From a virus, in the IMG/VR virus record IMGVR_UViG_3300027513_000027, positions 1-45,597 of that record: a stretch of DNA of 45,597 bases, one strand, 5' to 3'. The position numbers and the translations under genes were made by a program. The notes under the pieces are model-generated. The model did no database searches and had not been told where the DNA came from. It was given only the letters and a program-made list of their open reading frames with translations. Positions 29,789-39,800 of this stretch are shown in pieces; within the stretch, counting starts at the first letter, position 1; every line of letters starts with the position of its first letter.

Positions 29789-31137
29789 TGCCTACAATTA
29801 ATCTCGGCATTCTGCGCGTTATTCCAATGGAGCAAATTGATCTAGACTCAGATCACCGCGGTCGTCAAGACTATGGCATTATACAGGACTTAATGACCTC
29901 AATTGAAAAGTACGGATTAATACATCCGATTGCTGTGTACTCTCCGACTGGTGAGCAGCCATATAAACTTGTGGCCGGTGGTAGACGTTTCATGGCTTGC
30001 ACAGCACTAAAAATGGACGAAATTAGTTGCCGTATTTATGACAAGCCTATGACTGATCTAGAACTTGCAGCTGTAGAACTATTCGAGAATCTAGACCGAC
30101 TCAGTTTAAACTACAGCGAAGAAGTGAAAATGAAAGAGCGTCTACATTTAACACTTGTTCAAATTCACGGTGAGAAAGTAGCACGTAGTGCAGATGCTCC
30201 TGGGCATTCAGTTAGAGATACTGCTCGTACATTAGGAGTAAGCCATGCTACTATTCTGCAAGATATGAAACTCGCTGATGCCATGCGTGTCTTGCCTGAA
30301 CTTGAACTTGATAAAGAGAAGAATAAGTCAGCGGCACTAAAGAAGCTTGCGCGTGCAGCGAGTGTGATAACGAATAAAGTTGCTGTTGCTGAAGCTCGCA
30401 GAGACGCCGTGCTATCTGGTCGTATGACAAGTCCTGATGATCCGCTTAGTGCATACATAGTAGGTGACTTCTTCGATAATTCACTTGAGCCTGCACAGTT
30501 TGGATTTATAGAGTGTGATCCACCGTATGGAATTGACTTGCAAGAGCAACGTGCTGATGGTGATACTAATCCAAGTTTGCAGCACGATTATAAGGAGATT
30601 AGTAACGTAGATTATCTAGCATTCCTAAACCGCCTAACTGATGAGTGTTATCGACTTGCTGCTGATAACAGCTATATCATCATCTGGTGTGGGCCAGAAC
30701 ATATTGCACGTGTTATAAGTACTATGCAACGTGCGAAGTTTGAGACGTGCAAAATTCCAGCTATATGGAAGAAGGGTAATTCACAAGGGCAAGCGCAGGG
30801 AATGTCAACTAACTTAGGTAACTCCTACGAAATGTTCGTGTACGGCAGAAAAGGAGGTGCACAAATACGTAAACAAGGTAGGAGTAATGTGTTCGACTTT
30901 GCGGGAGTACCACCTTCGCAGCGTATACATCCAACTGAGAGGCCATCGGCTTTGATGAAAGAAATACTCGACACTTTTGTTTGGCCCGGATCGAATATAC
31001 TTGTACCATTCGCAGGAAGTGGAGTAACAATACGAACTGCATTTGAGCTTGGTCACAAAAGTGTTGGCTTTGACTTGAGTCCAAACTTCCATAATGCGTA
31101 CATTAATAGGCTTATTCATGAGGTAAGAGCAAAATGA
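29788..31137 (+). CDS. ParB-domain / beta-class DNA methyltransferase fusion
   Basis: The product is 449 aa. Residues 8-95 are a ParB-N domain ('MTSIEKYGLIHPIAVYS', 'LVAGGRRFMAC'), then a helix-turn-helix near 145-165 ('RDTARTLGVSHATILQDM'). The C-terminal half is an N4/N6 methyltransferase: DPPYG at 244-248 and SAM motif FAGSG at 408-412, the order of beta-class enzymes. It methylates adenine or cytosine amino groups at a site chosen by its own or the ParB part. It likely protects phage DNA or controls it. Confidence 0.9.
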   Translation: MPTINLGILRVIPMEQIDLDSDHRGRQDYGIIQDLMTSIEKYGLIHPIAVYSPTGEQPYKLVAGGRRFMACTALKMDEISCRIYDKPMTDLELAAVELFENLDRLSLNYSEEVKMKERLHLTLVQIHGEKVARSADAPGHSVRDTARTLGVSHATILQDMKLADAMRVLPELELDKEKNKSAALKKLARAASVITNKVAVAEARRDAVLSGRMTSPDDPLSAYIVGDFFDNSLEPAQFGFIECDPPYGIDLQEQRADGDTNPSLQHDYKEISNVDYLAFLNRLTDECYRLAADNSYIIIWCGPEHIARVISTMQRAKFETCKIPAIWKKGNSQGQAQGMSTNLGNSYEMFVYGRKGGAQIRKQGRSNVFDFAGVPPSQRIHPTERPSALMKEILDTFVWPGSNILVPFAGSGVTIRTAFELGHKSVGFDLSPNFHNAYINRLIHEVRAK

Positions 31138-31370
31138 TACGAGCACAAGCAGGCAATCATTTTATCTTTGGAATAACTGAAGAAAATGTAAGGCGTTTAA
31201 AATCTGGTGAACCTATAGCTGTGAAACTGAACGAGTTTGGATTAACGGGCCCAAATATAAGTATAGTTATTTGCTACGGAGAAACTGAGGAGAAATTAGC
31301 ACTTGAATTGCAGGAATTTATTGGATCGCAGTCTAAAATAACTGATTATCGTGCGAATAGAAAGAGGTAA
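31134..31370 (+). CDS. Small protein between methyltransferase and polymerase
   Basis: The product is 78 aa, beta-rich ('HFIFGITEENVRRLKSGEPI', 'NISIVICYGETEEKLALEL'). ATG overlaps the methyltransferase stop (ATGA) and it ends two bases before the polymerase start. Similar small proteins in other phages lie by replication genes, but I do not recognise a family. Confidence 0.6.
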   Translation: MIRAQAGNHFIFGITEENVRRLKSGEPIAVKLNEFGLTGPNISIVICYGETEEKLALELQEFIGSQSKITDYRANRKR

Positions 31371-31372
31371 TT

Positions 31373-34300
31373 ATGCCGCAGCTAGTCGGACCAGACGGAC
31401 TGTTGAGTAGCAAAATAGCACTTGTTGGCGAGCAGCCGGCAAAGTATGAAGTACGCTATGGTAAACCCTTCATGGGACCAGCTGGTAGAAACCTCAATGA
31501 GTGTCTCATGAATGCTAGGATTTCACGAGGCAGCTGTTATCTAACTAATGTAATTAAGGACGTTGAATTCGAACTCAAACATTACTTAGATATTAAGTCC
31601 GGTGTGAATGGACGTGCGAATATAAGCGTACTTGGTCAGCGGTATTTAGAGGTGCTGCGCGACGAACTCAACAAAACTAAAGCTAATGTTATTGTTGCTA
31701 TGGGAAACACTTCATTATTTGCTCTTACGGGTCGAGTTGGAATTACTGCATGGCGTGGTAGTATACTTGAATCAACTCTCCTGCCGGGAAGGAAAGTCAT
31801 CCCTACGCTACATCCTGCTATATACACTGATGAAAAAGTGCTCGCGAATCCAGCAGCGTATCTTGCGAAGTATCTCATTACACTAGACTTTAAGAAGATT
31901 CGTACAGAATCTGAATTTCCTGATATTAGATTAACTGATCGCAAATTGCGTACTCAACCTAGCTACTACGAATGTATAAGCTGGTTAGAAGAGTGCAAAC
32001 AAGTAGCTGAGAATGGAGGTATAATATATTACGACATTGAATTAACACCTAAGACACAAGAGCTAAGCTGTATTAGCTTTGCAACTAACGAAATTGATGT
32101 GCTGTGCATTCCATTCGTGGATGCAAATGGTGATTATTTTAGCGCTGAACAAGAATATGAGCTGATGTTAAGCATCGAAAATCTTCTTGGCAATGATAGT
32201 TATATAAAAGGCGGGCAGAATATAGTATTCGATTCACACTTTCTGCTACGCAAGTATGGAATTCGTACGCGTAATATCAAAGCTGATACGATGATAGCTC
32301 AGCATATTCTCTATCCAGATTTTGGTGGCAAAACGTACCGAGGCAAAACACTGGAATTTATCACTGCAATGTGGACGGACATTCCTTACTATAAACGTGA
32401 CGGCAAGTTGTGGCTAACTGGTGTAGGTGAATATAGCAAGGGCTGGGCCTACAACTGTCTTGATAGTATCGCATGTGCGGATGCATTTCCTAAGCAGCTA
32501 GCTGAATTGGAAGAGCGTGGTAATTACGATGCATACGAGCGTCAAATAAAATTAGTTGGACCATTAAGCTATATGATGGAGCGTGGAATCAGAATAGATC
32601 GTGAGGGTATGGATAGGGCTGCAAGAAATGCTCGATTGGAAGCTGATGAATTAACGCAACAGGCATATAGTATAATGAACACTAATGCGTTTAACTTGGC
32701 TTCACCGCAGCAAGTATGCGAGTATTTTTATACGAATCGTGGGTTAGCTCCATACTTGAGTAAGATTGGCAAGCCTACTGTAGATGAGGAAGCATTAACA
32801 CGTATAGCTAACAAGGGATTTAAAGAAGCAAGTTTAATACTTGAGGTTCGCCGGCTGCAAAAGAAGGCATCAACATTTCTCAACGTCGAGAACGTAGATG
32901 ATGACGGTCGTATGAGATGCTCATATAATCCAGTAGGTACACGATTTAGTAGAATATCAAGCAGTGCAAATATATTCGGAACTGGTTGTTTACTTCCTAG
33001 AGCTGAGGTATTCACAAAAAGTGGATGGATTAGACTAGATGAATTAAAAGAAGATACAGAAGTACTTCAATGGGATACTGATTGGTCGCTATCATGGTGT
33101 GTACCAAAAATACACGTAACAAAAAATAGCGGTAAGATGATACGTGCTAACTCAACGTTACACAGAAACTGTTATACGCTAGATCATAGAATACCTACAG
33201 TCTCACACCGTAATAAATTTATAGTTAAGCCTGCATACGAAGCCGTATTTACTGGTGAGTGGATGCTGCCTATAGGAGGGGAGTATAAAAGTGGAAAAAT
33301 AAGCTGGCCTGCAATACGTCTATTGGCAGTAATACAAGCTGACGGCAGTATAGAAGGAAATTCTATAACCTTTCAATTTAAGAAAAAGGAAAAGATAGCA
33401 CGTTTCTTAGTACTTATGGAAATATTCGGGATTCAATACAACGAACATCGTACTGCATATAATGGGTACAGAAGATTTTACTTGCCTGTAAGTGAGTGTA
33501 AGGAGTTCATAGAATTACTTAATAGGAGTGGCAGAAGCAAACTCTTTGATTCGTGGTTGCTTAGATTTGACCAGCAAAGTCTAAGTTCTTTATTGGACGA
33601 AATTTCACACTGGGATGCACATAGAAGAGGAACGAGCTTTTGGTATTTTACTGCAGTAAAACAGAATGCCGAATGGGTAGCTACACTTGCGCACTTGTGC
33701 GGCAAATCAGCAACAATAAATTGGGGTGAAAATAGAGCTCTGGAATCGTACGGAGAATTCTCAGCTAAAGGATTATACACTGTTAATATAAAGCCTAGAG
33801 TATTAGCAAAACAACAGGAGGATTATTTTAGTTTGATCAATTACGATGGACCTGTTTACTGTATAGAAACTGAGACTTCATTTTTTCTTACTCGATACGA
33901 GGATAGAATATGCGTCACAGGAAACACTAACTTGCAGAATATACCTCATGATGTGCTTAGCTACTACGTAGCAGATGCAGGATACGTTATTTATTCACTT
34001 GATATGTCGCAGATTGAAGCACGTATTGTTGCGTACGTTGGTAATATCACGCAAATGAAAGAAGTGTACGAAAACAACTTAGATATACATCGTATGACTG
34101 GGGCACTTATATTTGGAGTGCCATATGACGAAGTTAGTAATGAGCATGGATCATCTAGCTTGGGTAATGGCACTCATTCACAGAGGGATTGGTCGAAGAG
34201 AGCAAATCACGGTTTTAATTACGGTTTTGGATACAAGTCATTTAGCCTCAAGTATGAAATACCTGAACGACAAGCTAAATTTATTTACGATAGATATCAC

Positions 34301-34807
34301 GCAGCTTATCCAGGACTTAAAGGTGGATACTGGAAATATGTAGAAGATACAATCAAGTCTACACGCACACTCACTAACTTGTATGGCAGGAAAATTACGT
34401 TTTTAGGAAAGTATGATGACAAGCTGCTCAATGAGGCTTATAGTTGTATCCCTCAAGGTACGTGCGGAGATTTAGTAAATGAACAGGGACTAAATTTCAT
34501 CTACTATAATTCAGATCCACTATTCAAGCACGTTGAGTTACTTACTCAAGTACACGATTCGGTTAGTATTCAAATACCGTTGAGCTTACCACTTGCAGAT
34601 CACGCACGAATTCTATTAAGTATTAAAGCTTCTCTGGAAGCTCCGTTACGGTATCGTAACGTGGAATTTGTGGTGCCAGTTGATTTAGTAGTTAACTTAT
34701 GCCTAAACAAGCATTTAGGTATTGAATTGAAAGGAGACAAATTTAGTAATGATCCGTATGTATTGGAAGCATATCTACAAGATGCAATTTTAACTTTAGG
34801 AATATAA
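31373..34807 (+). CDS. polA: UDG-like / 3'-5' exonuclease / family A DNA polymerase fusion with intein
   Basis: The product is 1,144 aa including a 313-aa intein (539-851). Residues about 10-175 are a uracil-DNA glycosylase-superfamily domain (family 4/5 pattern 'GEQPAKYEVRYGKPFMGPAG' and 'TLHPA' with His147). A DnaQ-like exonuclease follows (D221/E223 in YYDIE). The polymerase palm has motif A 'DMSQIEARI' (Asp877), motif B 'KRANHGFNYGFGY' and motif C 'QVHDSV' (Asp1062). It is the phage replicase. The N-terminal domain could recognise uracil or serve only as a fold. The intein must be removed for activity, since it splits the conserved 'SS...NLQNIP' segment. Confidence 0.93.
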   Translation: MPQLVGPDGLLSSKIALVGEQPAKYEVRYGKPFMGPAGRNLNECLMNARISRGSCYLTNVIKDVEFELKHYLDIKSGVNGRANISVLGQRYLEVLRDELNKTKANVIVAMGNTSLFALTGRVGITAWRGSILESTLLPGRKVIPTLHPAIYTDEKVLANPAAYLAKYLITLDFKKIRTESEFPDIRLTDRKLRTQPSYYECISWLEECKQVAENGGIIYYDIELTPKTQELSCISFATNEIDVLCIPFVDANGDYFSAEQEYELMLSIENLLGNDSYIKGGQNIVFDSHFLLRKYGIRTRNIKADTMIAQHILYPDFGGKTYRGKTLEFITAMWTDIPYYKRDGKLWLTGVGEYSKGWAYNCLDSIACADAFPKQLAELEERGNYDAYERQIKLVGPLSYMMERGIRIDREGMDRAARNARLEADELTQQAYSIMNTNAFNLASPQQVCEYFYTNRGLAPYLSKIGKPTVDEEALTRIANKGFKEASLILEVRRLQKKASTFLNVENVDDDGRMRCSYNPVGTRFSRISSSANIFGTGCLLPRAEVFTKSGWIRLDELKEDTEVLQWDTDWSLSWCVPKIHVTKNSGKMIRANSTLHRNCYTLDHRIPTVSHRNKFIVKPAYEAVFTGEWMLPIGGEYKSGKISWPAIRLLAVIQADGSIEGNSITFQFKKKEKIARFLVLMEIFGIQYNEHRTAYNGYRRFYLPVSECKEFIELLNRSGRSKLFDSWLLRFDQQSLSSLLDEISHWDAHRRGTSFWYFTAVKQNAEWVATLAHLCGKSATINWGENRALESYGEFSAKGLYTVNIKPRVLAKQQEDYFSLINYDGPVYCIETETSFFLTRYEDRICVTGNTNLQNIPHDVLSYYVADAGYVIYSLDMSQIEARIVAYVGNITQMKEVYENNLDIHRMTGALIFGVPYDEVSNEHGSSSLGNGTHSQRDWSKRANHGFNYGFGYKSFSLKYEIPERQAKFIYDRYHAAYPGLKGGYWKYVEDTIKSTRTLTNLYGRKITFLGKYDDKLLNEAYSCIPQGTCGDLVNEQGLNFIYYNSDPLFKHVELLTQVHDSVSIQIPLSLPLADHARILLSIKASLEAPLRYRNVEFVVPVDLVVNLCLNKHLGIELKGDKFSNDPYVLEAYLQDAILTLGI
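32987..33925 (+). mobile_element. LAGLIDADG-containing intein in DNA polymerase
   Basis: In frame inside the polymerase gene, from Cys539 (after GTG in ...SSSANIFGTG) to Asn851, with Thr852 as the +1 residue. Splicing blocks: N-terminal 'CLLPRAEVFTKSGWIRLDEL', block B 'NCYTLDHRIPTV' (T-x-D-H), C-terminal 'DRICVTGN|T' with Gly instead of the usual penultimate His. The endonuclease part has 'LLAVIQADGSIEGN' and a degenerate 'LLDEISHWDAHRRG' as the second motif. So it probably still splices while homing may be impaired. Confidence 0.9.
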
Positions 34808-34809
34808 CT

Positions 34810-35079
34810 ATGGAAAATCCGAACTGGCTCAAACGCGTACCAGAACAGAAGTGTCCAACCTGCGGTCATATACTCAATGCAGTAGTTGAAGCAGGAACAG
34901 TTGCACCAGCAATGCCACAAGAAGATGACATAACTATGTGCGTTAAGTGCCGTACACCACTGCTTTTTAATAAGGATTTAAGTATGCGATTATTGAATAA
35001 GTTTGAGAAAGAAGCATTAGGTGAGCTGATTAAGGAGATGGCTAATCACATAGCTTCATTGAAAAGAGGACGTCGATGA
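34810..35079 (+). CDS. Small zinc-ribbon protein downstream of polymerase
   Basis: The product is 89 aa. Two CxxC knuckles: 'CPTCGHIL' near 15 and 'CVKCRTPL' near 45, then a basic helical tail ending KRGRR. It starts 2 bases after the polymerase stop and overlaps the next gene by 4. Zinc ribbons here suggest a replisome accessory or transcription factor. Confidence 0.65.
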   Translation: MENPNWLKRVPEQKCPTCGHILNAVVEAGTVAPAMPQEDDITMCVKCRTPLLFNKDLSMRLLNKFEKEALGELIKEMANHIASLKRGRR

Positions 35080-36278
35080 GCAGACAATTAGGAGATTTCC
35101 TAGATGCGTATATGCTATTTACAGAAGAGACTGAACCATGCGAGCTTTATCGTAAGTGGGTAGGCATAAGCATAATTGCAGCAGCATTACAACGTAAGTG
35201 TTATTTGCACTGGGGATCGCAAACGTGGTATCCTAACTTATACATTGTGCTTACTGGACCACCAGGAGAACCACGTAAAGGTACAGCAATGGCTTCAGGT
35301 TATAGCATATTAAGACCGCTTAATTTGAAACTGTCTGCAGATAGGCTCACACCAGAGTACTTTATTAAAGAGCTGAGTTTGTGTGCTACAACAACGCAGT
35401 TTGATGCCGGTAAGTTCATGAACCACTGTAGCTTAACGGTGTTTAGTAAGGAATTAACAGTCTTCATTGGCTATAAGAATAGTCAATTCCTGGCAGATTT
35501 AACTGATCTTTATGACTGTGCAGATAACTGGTCGTATAGGACCAAAGGAGGCGGTAGTTTTGAAGTAACAGGTGCATGGCTTAATATGCTAGCTGCAACT
35601 ACACCGGAACAGATTCAAGCAGCATTACCAGCTGAAGCTATAGGTGGCGGATTTGCTAGTCGTGTGCTGTTTATATATGCTGAAAAGCGAGGTAAAACTG
35701 TTCCGATTCCAATTGAGAATCAAGAGATTAAGCAGAAACTAATAGCTGATTTAGAGGAGATTTCGTTACTTGCAGGGCCATTTAGGGCTACTAATGAGTA
35801 CATAGAAGTACGTACAGAATGGTACGTGAGTCAGTCACAAGATACTCAAGTAATACAAGACGCGAGATTTGCAGCGTATTACAGCAGGAAGGCAAGTACG
35901 GCAACTAAATTGAGTATGATAATGAGTGCATCTAGATCTGATGAAATGAAGCTTCGAGCTGAGGACTTTGTTCGTGCAGTAGAAGTGTTAGATGAAGCAG
36001 AAATTCCTATGATGCGTGCGCTAAGTGGAGTAGGTAGAAGTGATTACGCAGAGATATTACCTGCAGTAATGGAGGAAATATTAAAGCACAAAGAAGTAAC
36101 TTTGCGATACTTGATGAATAGGTTCTCACATGACACTACACAATTTCACTTGATGAAAATGGTAGAGACATTAGAGCTTATGGGAGTTCTGGTGTATGCA
36201 CCTATAACAAAAAAGGTGCATGTTAATCCGGATTTTAGTAAGAAACAACAAGGCGGACAAGAAGCAGAAGTAAACTAA
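35076..36278 (+). CDS. DUF3987-like primase/helicase-associated protein
   Basis: The product is 400 aa. 'TGPPGEPRKGTA' near 66-77 is the Walker A region in the RKGT form used by phage DUF3987 proteins, and 'TVFSKELTVFIGYKNSQF' and 'LTDLYDCADNWSYRTKGGG' follow as in that family. The C-terminal winged-helix-like end reads 'LKHKEVTLRYLMNRFSHDTT'. It is probably an ATPase/helicase loading or replacing primase-helicase. Last gene of the plus strand. Confidence 0.7.
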   Translation: MSRQLGDFLDAYMLFTEETEPCELYRKWVGISIIAAALQRKCYLHWGSQTWYPNLYIVLTGPPGEPRKGTAMASGYSILRPLNLKLSADRLTPEYFIKELSLCATTTQFDAGKFMNHCSLTVFSKELTVFIGYKNSQFLADLTDLYDCADNWSYRTKGGGSFEVTGAWLNMLAATTPEQIQAALPAEAIGGGFASRVLFIYAEKRGKTVPIPIENQEIKQKLIADLEEISLLAGPFRATNEYIEVRTEWYVSQSQDTQVIQDARFAAYYSRKASTATKLSMIMSASRSDEMKLRAEDFVRAVEVLDEAEIPMMRALSGVGRSDYAEILPAVMEEILKHKEVTLRYLMNRFSHDTTQFHLMKMVETLELMGVLVYAPITKKVHVNPDFSKKQQGGQEAEVN

Positions 36279-36301
36279 GTTACGAGTTGCGGAACTCTAA
36301 C
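36279..36301. terminator. Hairpin between convergent transcription units
   Basis: GTTA-c-GAGTT (36279-36288) pairs with AACTC-TAAC (36293-36301) around GCGG. It overlaps the end of the minus-strand gene and follows the plus-strand stop by one base. There is no T-run, so it may be a weak bidirectional barrier. Confidence 0.45.
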
Positions 36302-36821
36302 GTACTAGAATTTCAACGCGTCTGTTTTTAGGCTCATCTTTTCCTGGAGAATCAATAAGCGGTGCACGTGAGCCGCGTCCTATAACACGTACAAAATCTA
36401 CGTATATTCCATCATTCTCAATAGTACTTCGTGCCAGTTCAGCACGAGATAATGAAAGCTGATCATTATTAGCATAATCGCCAGTCTGGTCTGCATGTCC
36501 GGTTATCTCAATCTCAACAAATTTACGTCGTTCAATTTCAGCTTTTATTAAAGGTATCTCATGTAAGCTCTCTGGTGTAAGCGTTGTAGTACCAGTAATA
36601 AAATATAGTGTGAACAGCGTCCCTGCTTCGGGAGTCGTGGCAATTAAAGTACCATATTGCTTCTGAAACTCTTCTGGAGTAATTGTGCCAGCTTTTATAT
36701 TTCCACTTGTAGACACTGATGCCGTAGAGTAAGGAATTGTTAGTATAATTTCACCCTCAATTAGAGTAAACTTATCTTTTTGGTGCGAGCAAGAACTAAG
36801 TAAAAAGAGAATGACAAACAA
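36297..36821 (-). CDS. OmpA-like peptidoglycan-binding lipoprotein
   Basis: The product is about 174 aa. A short hydrophobic N-terminus ends in a lipobox-like LSSC ('FVILFLLSSCSHQK'), so it is likely an acylated lipoprotein. The C-terminal 110 residues are a clear OmpA domain: 'VEIEITGHADQTGDYANNDQ', 'LSLSRAELARS', and a final 'NRRVEIL', with the Asp/Arg pair that binds diaminopimelate. Start codon is uncertain (TTG 36821, or further upstream, through the palindrome). It is plausibly a lysis (spanin-like) or adsorption protein. Confidence 0.8.
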   Translation of the reverse strand: MFVILFLLSSCSHQKDKFTLIEGEIILTIPYSTASVSTSGNIKAGTITPEEFQKQYGTLIATTPEAGTLFTLYFITGTTTLTPESLHEIPLIKAEIERRKFVEIEITGHADQTGDYANNDQLSLSRAELARSTIENDGIYVDFVRVIGRGSRAPLIDSPGKDEPKNRRVEILVR

Positions 36822-36838
36822 GTGAATTATATTGCTGT

Positions 36839-36853
36839 GGTTAAAATCTATCC
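36839..36853 (-). repeat. 15-bp leader palindrome, copy 10 (imperfect)
   Basis: Minus-strand core GGATAGATTTTAACC, one base off the arm consensus. It lies between the giant gene and the lipoprotein gene, about 17 bases upstream of the lipoprotein's likely start. Confidence 0.8.
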
Positions 36854-36861
36854 AAAGCAAA

Positions 36862-39800
36862 TTAATCTCTAGCACGTCTTCCACCTCTTTCTCGCCTAGT
36901 GCCTGTATCTTCACTATACCAGCCAGTGATAGAATTATACCAACCTTCTCCGCGGTTCCTGGCACGTAAAGTTTTAGCTATTTGCTGCGTGCCTGGAATA
37001 CCTGCCATTTTAGCTAGTGATTCATAAGGACTTGGTGCCAGCGGAGAACCAGCTAATCCACGAGTAAAATCGCGCCCTACTTCTACTGCAGGACCTGCAA
37101 TACTTTTGCCGTATCTAGAAGCACCAATAACTGGAATTGGTTCAAGTATGCCGGATGCTAAGCGCCATGCTATCTTCAAAGGATCGCTGTCATTATCCGC
37201 TATTGCAGATTTAGCATCTTTAACAAACGTTGGAAATGGAGACTGCACGTTAAGTACATTCTCAAAGAGAACATTGAATGCTGCGGTCGTACCTACAAAC
37301 CTTGCCGCATTCATAGCAGTATCACCCCAAGTCATTTTAGGATCCTTTAATCCCAGCACTTCACGTTGCAGAAAGTTCCAATCGCTAATTAGGAACGTTT
37401 GGAATTGAGTGAGAGCTTTACCTGCTACACTACGCTGAATGCCAGCTAAGTCCCCAGGCATAGTAGAACCTTGGGTCTTAACCACTAAGTCATCAGCAAT
37501 TCTAATTGCCTCACGATCAGTTTTACGCAACGCTTTCGTTGCATGATCGTACGCTGCATTCCAGCTCACATTAGCACTTACCATATCCATTACTTCTAAG
37601 AACTTCATACCAGCACCTGCGGCTGCACCTTGTATTTCAGTGAATCGTCCTCTAGTAATTGCACCTACTAGTTCCCGTGGCCGAAATCCAGTTAAGCTAA
37701 ATTCCATACCAGAAAATGCATCTTGATAACGCCGTCCTGATAAAATTTCTGATTTATCGAGTGCTCGCTTCCAGCGTTCACCACCAGCTGCAATATCACC
37801 TATAGAACGAGTAACACCCTCTACTGTTGGAATGTATCCTAATGATTGGAAGGTATTACGCATCGTACTAATTTGCACACCGGCTGAACGCAAGTTAGCA
37901 GACAGCAGTGAATATGCTAGATTATTACCAACTACTGTAATGAAGTTCTCAACCTTCTGTGGCAACTTGTACTGATTTGTGCCAGTTGCAAGATATTCCT
38001 TCCAACTATGCAGTACATTATAAGCATTTGCGTTCTGCTCTTTTAGGGACCAGTTTACATCACGCTCAGCCCAAGGCTTGCTAGTTTGAGTAGGATCAGG
38101 CAGTTTAGTTTCGATTAGTTCATTGAGCTTCGAGATAAATGGAGCAATATGTATTTGCTTCAATGATGAGCTTGCATATCGGTCCATCAAACGAAAGGCA
38201 TCAAATTCAGCTGCGTATGTACTGCCGCTTCGTAAGCGTGCATGCGGGAACGGTGTAATTGAGTGATTCGTGAATTGAGCATTGATGTCAGCTGGAGGAT
38301 GACGCAGCATATCTGGCACTATTCCAAGCCGCTCCATTACAGAGAAGCTACGAGCCATAGTAAAGTAATTGTCTACCTTTATTAGCGGTTCGTGACCGGT
38401 CGCCTCACGCACTTCATTTATGCGGTTATAGAAATCCTCATATATACCGCGCATTTCATTGTACGCACGCATCTCAGCTGGATTGAGAGTAGGAACTTCT
38501 GTCTTAGCACGCTCTAGTAATCTCATACCCTCAGGCGTTGTTGAGTACGCATATGCGCCTATTCTCTCACGCGATGATGGACTGAAGTATTTGGTCATTG
38601 ACTTCAAGTCTTTACGCATTGCATTGAGTGCTAAATTATACTCGTTTTGCGCGGTGCGATATGCGTAGTAAATTGGATCCTTCAGTCCCATTCGCTCCAT
38701 TAAATAGATAGGAACTTCTAGTCCACGAAATGTACTTCGACCTGGGTTAGCTGCATCATAAATAGGAATAACATCACTTTCCCACAGTGGTGGACCTTGA
38801 GGAATACCTTCAGTATTTACTCTATGCTTAACTACTTGATCGCCACGTGCAATAGCATCAGGGTCAAGCGACATTCGCTGCGGTCCTACACCCTTTGGTG
38901 GTTCAGGATTAGATATACCTTCTAAGTAGCGCTCAAACATTGGTATCTGTTCTGGTGGAAGTGTACGGCGAAAGAGATCAGTAAAGCCTGAACCAATACG
39001 GCGTGCGTCAGCTTCGAGTCGCTGAGCTGCCATTCGCCGTTCTCGATTAAAGTTGAATGGTCCACGTCCACCAATAGCACCTGATTCACCAAGTAAAGTA
39101 TTTACGTCCTTCAAAATGTCTATAAAATTACGGCGTTCTGATAAGTTAATTCCTTGTCGCTCAGCTTCAAGTAGTGTGCGATAATGCGGAGCAAGTTCGC
39201 TCGGTAAACTATTGCTTATATCTATACCTTTCTCTGATGAGTCAATAATTTCCTTCAATTGCTCCGGTCCTATTGGAGCAGATCTGAAATCAGCAAGTGC
39301 TGCAGCTTCATCCTTAGTAACTCCAGATGGAGTAGTAACATCACCACGATTAAGCTTAGCATCAGCAGCAACTACATCACGCGGAACCTGTTCATAATTC
39401 TTACCTTTCTTTACGTACAAATCTATGCCTAACATATCAGCCATTAATGTTGCTTCACGCTGCAATCGTTGGCCATTATACTCATGTGCATTAGCTAGAG
39501 TTGTATCTCCTATTTCTGCCTGGCGGCGTAAATTAGCAATCATTGCCTCGCCAGTCTCTCTACTCATTCGACCACGTGAAATTTGTTTCTCAATTTCTGC
39601 GAGTGTAGTTAAGGTATTTAGACCAGTAGTGTCGAGAAATAGTGCATCAGGCTTAGCACCCACAGTGTTAGTACGAACTTGAATAGCTGCACGCTCAGGA
39701 GCAATTGTGCCAGCCTCAGGAATAGCATTACCTAAACGCTCACCTAATTCAGTCATTGAACGTACTGGATAATAACTTACTGCACTACTGCGGGCAGGAG

